Source: Pseudomonadota bacterium (GTDB taxonomy: Bacteria; Desulfobacterota; Desulfobulbia; Desulfobulbales; Desulfobulbaceae). Taken from it: a stretch of 6,442 bases of DNA. The stretch spans positions 1-6,442 of the forward strand of contig WRKE01000193.1 of assembly GCA_009778235.1 (NCBI GenBank), written 5' to 3'. Made by a program: the position numbers and the translations under genes. Under the pieces are notes generated by a model. The model was given only the letters and a program-made list of their open reading frames with translations, had not been told where the DNA came from and searched no databases. Shown here piece by piece: positions 1 through 5,266 of this stretch (the stretch's first letter is position 1; each line of letters begins with the position of its first letter).

Positions 1-666
1 CAGATCTAGGACGATGGCGACTGCGGCTGGCAAAACGAGAAGGACGTAAGCCAAAGAACCCCAAACAACAAAAGACATCTGCCACGTGGAAGATGTCTTT
101 GGGTGGAGCTGCATAGAAAGGCGAGTTTTGATGTGGGCAAGCTCAGGAACGTCGCGCAGGATCTCTGCAGTGAACAGGTACCGACCTGGAGCCACTCGGA
201 CATGATCGACCTGGCGGCCAACCTCTGTAGCCGACCAACTATCCGAACTGAAGGAGTCAACCTCCCCGGATGCGGCGATTGAGGCTCCAGACAGATCTTT
301 CAGCGCCCATTTGACAGGTACCCTGACTCCAGAAGGTATTGGTATCTTATCCGCCGTGTACGACGGCATACCCAACAGCGATTTCAGTTGTTCAAATGGG
401 AGGTTAGCCCGCTCGAACACCAAGTTGAGTTCAAAGATCTCTGGAATGACAACGCGAATTTCTTTGCAGATTGAGCCACGGGGAGCGAGTGTGATTACTT
501 CATCAAGAGGTTTTGCGGTGACCCAATTAACCCATTTCGGGAAGAGCCAAAGCCAGAGTGCGATTACGACTAGAAGTGCAATAAGCTTTCTTTGCTCAAA
601 GAGGAACGAACTTATTTTGCTTTTGCCGTCTGACGGGGGAGAAATCATCAGCCGATCCATTGCCAT
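1..666 (-). CDS. Unrecognised membrane-anchored protein, partial (3' end beyond window)
   Basis: The reading frame is open from an ATG at 664-666 to the window edge (222 codons, no stop). Residues 1-27 are polar. Residues about 28-44 (LIALLVVIALWLWLFPKW) form a membrane segment or uncleaved signal anchor. Residues 45-196 form a soluble domain, and residues about 199-220 (VVWGSLAYVLLVLPAAVAIV) a second membrane segment. The middle has a beta-sandwich feel, with VPVKWAL, VGRQVDHVRVAPGRYLF and DVPELAHIKTRL. The pattern 'PG.Y.....L.D.PEL' recalls DUF5625-type proteins, but this is only a weak memory match. No catalytic motif is visible. GC is about 51% by count, clearly below the fmdE-type gene 46 bp upstream, which suggests recent acquisition. 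No convincing ribosome-binding site is seen. ATGs at 660 and 648 are alternative starts. An inverted repeat (ATTGCC 659-664, GGCAAT 683-688) spans the start. The gene is real, since 222 codons stay open with a coherent topology; its function is unknown. Confidence 0.72.
   Translation of the reverse strand, partial: MAMDRLMISPPSDGKSKISSFLFEQRKLIALLVVIALWLWLFPKWVNWVTAKPLDEVITLAPRGSICKEIRVVIPEIFELNLVFERANLPFEQLKSLLGMPSYTADKIPIPSGVRVPVKWALKDLSGASIAASGEVDSFSSDSWSATEVGRQVDHVRVAPGRYLFTAEILRDVPELAHIKTRLSMQLHPKTSSTWQMSFVVWGSLAYVLLVLPAAVAIVLDL
71..100. repeat. 30-nt near-perfect palindrome inside a coding region
   Basis: AAAGACATCT (71-80) and AGATGTCTTT (91-100) are perfect 10-bp arms. The centre CCACGTGG (82-89) is itself palindromic, so only one of 15 base pairs (81/90) mismatches. 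It lies within the partial membrane-protein gene, just before the second membrane segment. On the minus strand it is followed by TGTTGTTT. It may be chance under coding constraint, a protein-binding site or an attenuating hairpin. Confidence 0.6.
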
Positions 667-712
667 TGAGCGCCCGGCCAACGGCAATTCGTTTTAGGAA
701 GCAAGCAGGGCA

Positions 713-1297
713 CTAGCCGATTACCCGATAATAGCGTTCGCCGTCGCAGGCGCGGCAGAGGGTGCGGCCGTTTTGTTCCAGATCGCGGCAATCCTGGACC
801 CAGTCGCCGCATTGGCCGCACTGGACCCGGCGGAGCGGACGGCCCGGCAGGTTGCATTCCGGAATCCTCACCTCGACCTCCTGGAAGGTGAACAACTGGT
901 CCAGGAGCATAACCTTGTACGCCTGCAACTGGCGCTGGTATTTGTCTTCCACTTCCGGGCAATAGTTCTCGGCCAGGGTCCTGGCTTCCTCGCGGGCGAC
1001 AACCCGGACCGCCTGGCCGCTGGCAAGGTTAACGAAGGTGGCGGCCATAATGCCAAAATCGAGCCAGCGCAACGAACGCTTGCCCAAGCTGCACCCGGTG
1101 ACCGACTGGATGGCGTCGGTGGCGCAGCGGTCGATTTCGACCAGCACATAGAGCTTTTTTCGCTCCGTTCCCTTGGGATCAGTGATGTTGATCCGCGCAA
1201 GCCCGGCCATGGCCATGCGCACGCCGATTACCTGGCCGGCGCAGATATGACCATGGATACGCGTCGATTCTGCTAACAGCTGTTCAAATGATTCCAT
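713..1297 (-). CDS. FmdE family protein with C-terminal zinc finger
   Basis: This 194-residue protein belongs to the family named after subunit E of formylmethanofuran dehydrogenase (Pfam FmdE). In bacteria that lack methanofuran the family is widespread but its role is not settled; association with molybdenum/tungsten enzymes is often proposed. The hallmark motifs are present: HGHICAGQ at residues 15-22 with Cys19, then DRCATDAIQ (Cys58) and GCSLGKRSL (Cys69). The C-terminus is a small zinc-ribbon/TraR-DksA-like finger with Cys160-x2-Cys163 and Cys181-x2-Cys184, plus Cys170. The ATG at 1297 (MESFEQLLAES) gives the usual family N-terminus. A TTG at 1321 would add eight residues, and neither start has a clear Shine-Dalgarno. 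The gene lies about 100 bp downstream of the U32-like gene on the same strand and is probably in the same transcript. It is a homologue only: no other Fmd/Fwd subunits are in view. Confidence 0.9.
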   Translation of the reverse strand: MESFEQLLAESTRIHGHICAGQVIGVRMAMAGLARINITDPKGTERKKLYVLVEIDRCATDAIQSVTGCSLGKRSLRWLDFGIMAATFVNLASGQAVRVVAREEARTLAENYCPEVEDKYQRQLQAYKVMLLDQLFTFQEVEVRIPECNLPGRPLRRVQCGQCGDWVQDCRDLEQNGRTLCRACDGERYYRVIG

Positions 1298-1395
1298 ATC
1301 GTGCCGCGGCAAAAAGATCAAAAGTGTCCGACGATGTGGGCCGCCTTTCCGTCGGCATGGATGGCGCCGGCACCAGGCCGGGCGGAGGTGACATC

Positions 1396-2487
1396 TTATC
1401 CGCAGTATTTCTCTTTGTCAAACGGCTGGCTGGCGTAGGTTTTTAATTGTGGCGGGAGGGGTTGGGCGATGGAATCGAACAATTCCTGACAGAAGCCGCA
1501 TTGGCCGCAGCGGTTGTCGCATTGGGCGAGCAAGTTGGCAAAATCGAATGACAACTGATTGTTGTCGATATAAAGACGATCGGTCAGCCAGGCTGAGGCT
1601 GCCAGCAGGTCGAGCAGGTTGCCGTCGTACCGCCGGGCGCGGTAGGCGGTAATGGCGTTGATCAGGAACTCGGCTCCCAAGGAGTAGCCGCACAGGCTGA
1701 TCGTGTCCACATGGTAGAGGTACAGATCAACGTCCTCCGGTCGGATGAAGGGCGATTGCAGCAACCGGTACGGCTGTTCGTTTAACAGGTGCATACAACC
1801 GATGCTCTTGTTGAGAGAACGGGTCTGGTCGCGATCTATATTGGCCACGGCAATGTGGGACTCGTGGGAGAGCTTGAAGGGACAATAGGGCAGACAGCCT
1901 TCGTTGGCCAGGATCTCGAGCTTGAGGCCAGGGATATTCTGGTGCATGATCAGGCTGATCTTGGTCAATTCATCCAAGTCGCGGTTGAGTGAGCGGTCGA
2001 TGGTGATCTTGCTGGGCAGCTTGAAACCGGTTTCATCAATATAGGTCAGTTGGGTCTCTATTTTACGCACCGAGTCCTGTATGGTGTTGACACTGGGCAC
2101 CGCTTCAAGTTGGGCGACGATTTCCGGAGATTTGGCGGCCAGCGTCTGGAGCAGGTAATGATCGCAGTAAACGATGCCGTCGAGCACGTCATGGTCCAGG
2201 CAGTGGTTCAGGTTGCCCAGGATCGATTCGATGAAATCGGAGTCGGTCAATAGATCGGGTGCATAAAACTGGCTGTCGAGCAGGGCATATTTTTTCGGAC
2301 CGGGCAGATGTTCCAATCCCGCAATGTTGGCCGCTTGGCTGATGCTCGGTTCGGTTGGGGTACGGCTGCAGAAAGTTTGGCCGGGCAGCAGGCTGAAGTG
2401 AACACTGTCCACGTCGGCGATGCATTGGCCGAGGAAATCAAGATACTTGTCTTCCGGGAGAAAGGGGAGGTTGAGAAAAGACTTCAT
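1396..2487 (-). CDS. Divergent U32 (peptidase-like) family protein with C-terminal cysteine cluster
   Basis: This 363-residue protein aligns by eye with the U32 fold of its neighbour. LDGIVYCDHYLL (102-113) matches VDGCIVSDPGVL. SKITIDRSLNRDLDEL (159-174) matches the RRLNLARELGLAEI strand. LEILANEGCLPYCPFKLSH (190-208) matches the U32 core. FIRPEDVDLY...AYRARRYDGNLLDLL (247-295) matches the C-terminal barrel. The cysteines are Cys198-x3-Cys202 and Cys231, then Cys323-x3-Cys327-x2-Cys330-x2-Cys333. U32 proteins such as UbiU and UbiV hold a 4Fe-4S cluster through four cysteines, so metal or cluster binding is a reasonable inference here; the C-terminal set may hold a second site. Proteins of this kind are usually annotated only as 'U32 family peptidase' or hypothetical. 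The ATG at 2487 overlaps the stop of the upstream gene as ATGA, and no Shine-Dalgarno is visible, so translational coupling is likely. Peptidase activity should not be assumed. The family call is fairly secure; the function is unknown. Confidence 0.8.
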   Translation of the reverse strand: MKSFLNLPFLPEDKYLDFLGQCIADVDSVHFSLLPGQTFCSRTPTEPSISQAANIAGLEHLPGPKKYALLDSQFYAPDLLTDSDFIESILGNLNHCLDHDVLDGIVYCDHYLLQTLAAKSPEIVAQLEAVPSVNTIQDSVRKIETQLTYIDETGFKLPSKITIDRSLNRDLDELTKISLIMHQNIPGLKLEILANEGCLPYCPFKLSHESHIAVANIDRDQTRSLNKSIGCMHLLNEQPYRLLQSPFIRPEDVDLYLYHVDTISLCGYSLGAEFLINAITAYRARRYDGNLLDLLAASAWLTDRLYIDNNQLSFDFANLLAQCDNRCGQCGFCQELFDSIAQPLPPQLKTYASQPFDKEKYCG

Positions 2488-3767
2488 GCGGGCTTTATTA
2501 TCTGTTTGCGCAGCAAGGTGTGAGGTTCAATGGTTGTCAGGGACGGCTCGGTTTGCAGGATCACTCTACTGCCCGGATTCGCTCGCTGCACCGGTGTACC
2601 GTCTTCCAGGTGAATGGCTCTGATTGTCACCAATTCCGGTTCAATGGTCTTCAGCCCCAGATATTCCACCTGGTCGCCAACAAAAAGCATATGCCGGGTC
2701 TCAATCAGAAAAGGTGTGGCAGCACGGGTAATGCCGACCGGCACAAATTCTTGTTCTACCTTCATTCTATCATATAACATGTCGGCGGATGAAGGGGGGG
2801 TGACGAAAAAGTTTTCTGTTTGCCCCCGGGTGCCGATCTTGCTCATTTCCTTGTGAAAAGCTTCGGGTAATACGAGGCTAACTGGTGGAAGGCCGGAAAA
2901 AAGTTGAGGCTTGATCCAGTCGAGGGCCTGTCGGTACAGCCGCACCACCGCCCCCACATAGCTCGCCGATTTCATCCGTCCTTCGATCTTGACCGCGTCG
3001 ACACCGGCATGGATCAGGGCCGGGAGCTGATCCAGCAGGCACAGGTCCCGGGAGTTGAAAATATAGGTACCATGCTGGTCTTCTTCAATGGGGAAGTACT
3101 GGCCCGGCCGCTTTTCTTCGACTACCGCGTAGGCATAGCGGCAGGGGTGGGCGCAGTCGCCAAGGTTGGCGTTACGCCCGGTGAAATACTGACTGAGCAG
3201 GCAGCGGCCCGAATAGGAAATGCACAGCGCCCCATGGACAAAGACCTCCAGTTCAGCTGAAGTGGCGGCCCGCATGGCCTGAATCTCGGCCAAACCCAGT
3301 TCCCGGGCAAGATTCAGTCGCCGCACCCCGCCCTGTTCGACCCAGAAACGGGCGCTGGCAATGTTGGTCACGTTGGCCTGGGTGGACAAGTGGAGCGGCA
3401 TTTCGGGAACAAGCCGCCGCGCTATGGCCAGCACCCCGGGATCACTGACGATACAGCCGTCTACCCCTATTTCCCGCAGCAGCAGCAGATAGGGCGTAAG
3501 CGGTTCAAGGTCGCGGGTATGGGCGAAGATGTTGACCGTGACATAGACCTTGACGCCGTACCTATGGGCATAGGCCACAGCCCGGCGCAGCTCGTCCTCC
3601 TCGAAATTGACGGCCCGGGCGCGGAGGCTGAAGGCCTTGCCCCCTAGATACACGGCGTCGGCGCCATAGTGGATGGCAATGGCCATTTTTTCGAAATTGC
3701 CGGCCGGGGCCAGCAGTTCAGGCAGGCGGAGGCCGGATTGGTCGGCTAATGGGGGGACGGTGGTCAT
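2484..3767 (-). CDS. trhP: U32 family tRNA 5-hydroxyuridine synthesis protein (TrhP/YegQ-YrrO type)
   Basis: This 427-residue protein is close to E. coli TrhP and B. subtilis YrrO in length and motifs. In the known proteins TrhP makes 5-hydroxyuridine at tRNA position 34, a step that in E. coli depends on prephenate and iron-sulfur metabolism. The N-terminus has PELLAPAGNFEKM and YGADAVYLGGKAFSLRAR. The U32 signature at residues 174-192 reads E-x-F-VHGALC-x4-GRC-x-LS. Its cysteines 182 and 189, with Cys205 and Cys209 (GDCAHPCRYAY), are the expected cluster-binding set. EDQHGTYIFNSRDLCLL and DAVKIEGRMKS follow, as in TrhP. The C-terminal ~80 residues form the U32 C-terminal domain (FVGDQVEYLG...). 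The ATG at 3767 puts the start about 15 residues before PELLAPAG. A TTG at 3812 would add 15 residues but would read through a perfect palindrome. No Shine-Dalgarno is clear. It is the first gene of the left operon. Other U32 members (RlhA, UbiU) fit less well. Confidence 0.85.
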   Translation of the reverse strand: MTTVPPLADQSGLRLPELLAPAGNFEKMAIAIHYGADAVYLGGKAFSLRARAVNFEEDELRRAVAYAHRYGVKVYVTVNIFAHTRDLEPLTPYLLLLREIGVDGCIVSDPGVLAIARRLVPEMPLHLSTQANVTNIASARFWVEQGGVRRLNLARELGLAEIQAMRAATSAELEVFVHGALCISYSGRCLLSQYFTGRNANLGDCAHPCRYAYAVVEEKRPGQYFPIEEDQHGTYIFNSRDLCLLDQLPALIHAGVDAVKIEGRMKSASYVGAVVRLYRQALDWIKPQLFSGLPPVSLVLPEAFHKEMSKIGTRGQTENFFVTPPSSADMLYDRMKVEQEFVPVGITRAATPFLIETRHMLFVGDQVEYLGLKTIEPELVTIRAIHLEDGTPVQRANPGSRVILQTEPSLTTIEPHTLLRKQIIKPA

Positions 3768-3794
3768 GTGGTTTAAGCTGGCAATGAAAAGGAC

Positions 3795-3811
3795 TGACCC
3801 GAGGCGGGTCA
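3795..3811. promoter_or_regulatory. Perfect 7-bp palindrome upstream of the trhP-type gene
   Basis: TGACCCG at 3795-3801 and CGGGTCA at 3805-3811 are perfect inverted arms around AGG. The site lies 28-44 bases upstream of the ATG at 3767, where an operator or leader hairpin would sit. No convincing sigma-70 promoter is visible around it; TTGACC with a TTTCAT 17 bases on is weak. Its regulatory role is inferred from position and symmetry only. Confidence 0.35.
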
Positions 3812-3944
3812 AGTTGGTTGATGGTCAAAAAAGCGGGAAGATGCGGGCAAGGGTCATGGGCTTGTCGACCACTTGGTGTCACCTGTCAGGCCCTGCGGTA
3901 CCTTCGTCGCGTTGTCCAAGGATGCTGGCGCCTTGAGATAGTGC

Positions 3945-3973
3945 TTGCCCTTGGCAGTCGGCTACTATATTAT
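3945..3973 (+). promoter_or_regulatory. Sigma-70-like promoter for the CBM48 gene
   Basis: The -35 box TTGCCC (3945-3950; 4 of 6 consensus) is followed by a 17-base spacer and the -10 box TATTAT (3968-3973; 5 of 6). The -10 lies in an AT-rich patch that stands out from the GC-rich surroundings. A transcript would begin near 3980 and carry a leader of about 64 bases before the ATG at 4044. Confidence 0.55.
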
Positions 3974-4043
3974 TTTCTGTATACCGCCGCGTCACTTCAC
4001 GACTTGAGTCAAACCGCCTTCGATGGACAAGGAGATCTCACCT

Positions 4044-4340
4044 ATGTTGAAGAAAAGCTATTCCAAAACCGGAACAGTGTGCCGCGTCACCTTTAAATAT
4101 GAGAACGAAGAAAAGGCGAATACCGCTGTGGTGGCTGGCGAGTTCAACGGCTGGTCACTGCGGGAGACGCCCATGAAGAAACTCAAGGATGGCAGCTTTT
4201 CCGCCACCCTCTCCTTGCCGGTCGGCCGTTCCTATCGTTTTCGCTATGTGCTCGACGGCGGTGTCTGGGTCAACGATCCCGGGGCGGACGGCTATTCCCC
4301 CAACGAGTATGGCGAGGCCAACTCGGTTTTGATTCTCTGA
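4044..4340 (+). CDS. Stand-alone CBM48 / isoamylase early-set domain protein
   Basis: This 98-residue protein consists of a single glycogen-recognition domain (CBM48, early set E-domain, as in AMPK beta, branching enzyme and isoamylase) with no catalytic partner. Key features are AVVAGEFNGW (28-37, Trp37), the M-x3-KDG-x-F strand (44-52), YRFRYVLDGGVWVNDPGAD (64-82, Trp75) and a final GEANSVLIL. These aromatic positions are the ones that stack on alpha-glucan in the family. The ATG at 4044 has AAGGAG at 4029-4034, nine bases upstream, so it is preferred over the ATG at 4023, which lacks such a site and would add seven residues. No signal peptide is seen, so it is cytoplasmic. It is the only plus-strand gene, with its own promoter and terminator. 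Small proteins of this type are common in deltaproteobacteria; a role in binding glycogen or in regulation is inferred, not shown. Confidence 0.9.
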   Translation: MLKKSYSKTGTVCRVTFKYENEEKANTAVVAGEFNGWSLRETPMKKLKDGSFSATLSLPVGRSYRFRYVLDGGVWVNDPGADGYSPNEYGEANSVLIL

Positions 4341-4379
4341 CCGCCTGGCATGGCCGGGCCGGCGGCGGTCGGTTTATTT
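4337..4379 (+). terminator. Intrinsic terminator after the CBM48 gene
   Basis: GACCGCC (4339-4345) pairs with GGCGGTC (4364-4370), extended outward by a T-G pair and a C-G pair. The GC-rich 18-base loop can fold further. TTTATTT (4373-4379) follows. The hairpin begins on the last bases of the CBM48 stop codon and lies between two convergent genes. On the minus strand no T-run follows it, so it is better suited to the plus strand. Confidence 0.6.
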
Positions 4380-4932
4380 AAAAACCGTCTCCCAGCCCGG
4401 CCCGGTAATATTCGTTTTTCAGCGCCAGATAGCGCCGCCACGAGGCTTGCATCTCCTGCAGCTGGGCATCGCTGACCTCCTTGACCGCCTTGGCCGGGGT
4501 CCCCATGATCAGGGAGCGGGGAGGAAAGTGTTTGCCCGGCGTCACCACCGAACCGGCCCCGACAATTGATTCCTTGCCGATCACCGCGCCATCGAGGATG
4601 ATCGCCCCCATGCCGATCAGGCAGAGATCGCCCACCGTACAGCCGTGGAGAATGACCCGATGGCCGACGGTGCACTCGCTGCCGATGATCGTCGGGTGAC
4701 CGTCCTGGTCGTCCCGCTCCGCGCCCGCATGCTGGGTAATGTGGAGCAGGGAGAGATCCTGGATGTTGGTGCGGTCGCCGATGCGGATCCGGTGGACATC
4801 GCCCCGGCAAATGACCCCGAACCAGAGCGACACATCCTCACCCAGGATGGCGTCACCGATCAAGGTGGCGTTGGGGGCGACCCAGCCGCCTTTGCCGACC
4901 TGGGGCCGGTACTCTCGGTATGGCAGTATCAT
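4378..4932 (-). CDS. Gamma-class carbonic anhydrase family protein (YrdA/PaaY-like)
   Basis: This 184-residue left-handed beta-helix protein has the repeating hexapeptides (IGDAIL, VSLWFG, IRIGDR, TIIGSE, CTVGHR, GCTVGD, CLIGMG) of the gamma-carbonic anhydrase/hexapeptide transferase superfamily. The three zinc-binding histidines are present: His64 (LLHITQH), His91 (VGHRV) and His96 (LHGC). The Arg43-Asp45 and Gln58-Asp59 pairs correspond to structural and active-site residues of Cam. The C-terminal helix (SDAQLQEMQASWRRYLALKNEYY) is typical. In the family it acts as a trimer with zinc or iron at subunit interfaces. Many YrdA/PaaY members are weakly active or inactive as carbonic anhydrases, so CO2 hydration is possible but not certain. 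The start at 4932 (MILPYREYRP) matches family N-termini. The in-frame TTG at 5046 would fall inside the promoter. The stop is TAA at 4378, convergent with the CBM48 gene. Confidence 0.9.
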   Translation of the reverse strand: MILPYREYRPQVGKGGWVAPNATLIGDAILGEDVSLWFGVICRGDVHRIRIGDRTNIQDLSLLHITQHAGAERDDQDGHPTIIGSECTVGHRVILHGCTVGDLCLIGMGAIILDGAVIGKESIVGAGSVVTPGKHFPPRSLIMGTPAKAVKEVSDAQLQEMQASWRRYLALKNEYYRAGLGDGF

Positions 4933-5037
4933 GTTTCTTGAATATTCCAGACGGTTATGTTGATTGCTTGCGCTGCTGATCAGGGCGAGCTGGATGCAGC
5001 CTTCGACCCTGGTCAAGTCCAAGGTGGTGTCGGCGTA

Positions 5038-5068
5038 TCTATACAACTCCTGAGCGGGTCGGTGTCAA
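5038..5068 (-). promoter_or_regulatory. Promoter for the gamma-carbonic anhydrase gene
   Basis: On the minus strand a perfect TTGACA (5063-5068) is followed by TGTATAGAT. The -10 can be read as TGTATA with a 17-base spacer (5040-5045) or as TATAGA with a 19-base spacer (5038-5043). The start of transcription would be near 5030, leaving a leader of about 100 bases before the ATG at 4932. The gene therefore appears to be transcribed independently of the upstream modF-type gene. Confidence 0.55.
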
Positions 5069-5199
5069 GGGGAATTCGTTCACCGTGCGGCTGATGGGTG
5101 TGGGGGCGAGCGCCTTCGGGAACCAGATAGTCTTTTCCGGCGCTCTGGCAGGTGTTGGGCGCTGTTTTGCGGCACCTACCCCGCCCGGTTGTAGCTGGC

Positions 5200-5230
5200 A
5201 GGATGGGTAGAGCGCAACGAAACCCATCCT
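5200..5230. repeat. REP-like palindromic repeat
   Basis: AGGATGGGT (5200-5208) and ACCCATCCT (5222-5230) are perfect 9-bp inverted arms around a 13-base loop containing AGAGCGCAACGAA. I recognise the pattern GGATGGGT-AGAGCGCA-rCGAA-ACCCATCC as a palindrome found in many copies in intergenic DNA of diverse proteobacteria. It is probably an element of REP type mobilised by RAYT transposases. It sits 36 bases downstream of the modF-type stop, a usual place for such elements, and may stabilise the mRNA 3' end. Copy number in this genome cannot be seen from one window. Confidence 0.65.
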
Positions 5231-5266
5231 TGCGGAACCAACAATCTCCTTCGGCTCAAAAGGTGT

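Larger units (their letters stand above)
4933..5266. other. 334-bp intergenic region
   Basis: This is the gap between the modF-type stop and the carbonic anhydrase start. It contains the REP-like palindrome at 5200-5230 and the promoter at 5038-5068. The remainder, including 5069-5199 and the leader 4933-5030, shows no convincing gene, RNA gene or riboswitch. Confidence 0.6.

Noticed and set aside
311..697. 128-codon plus-strand open frame in the left region
   Set aside because: The minus-strand frame here is open for 222 codons with two coherent membrane segments. The plus-strand product is serine/arginine-rich with no recognisable features.
773..1276. 167-codon plus-strand open frame opposite the FmdE gene
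   Set aside because: It is antisense to a gene with clear FmdE motifs, matches no family I know, and is an expected by-product of high GC.
1298..1395. GC-rich hairpin (CCGGC/GCCGG) between the U32-like and FmdE genes as a terminator
   Set aside because: The stem is only five base pairs and no T-run follows on the minus strand, so it does not argue against co-transcription.
3768..4043. Riboswitch or small RNA in the divergent intergenic region
   Set aside because: I could not match the leader to any riboswitch core I know; only a promoter and one short palindrome are supportable.
3818..4096. 92-codon plus-strand frame ahead of the CBM48 gene
   Set aside because: It overlaps the promoter and the start of the well-supported CBM48 gene in another frame and shows no domain.
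4292..4810. 172-codon minus-strand frame overlapping the carbonic anhydrase
   Set aside because: It is an alternate frame of the hexapeptide-repeat gene. Its proline/arginine/glycine-rich product is a GC artefact.
5039..5227. 62-codon minus-strand open frame starting MGFVALYPS with an AAGGAG nearby
   Set aside because: Its first codons are the REP-like palindrome read through, a known source of false ORFs. The rest is low-complexity and overlaps the promoter.
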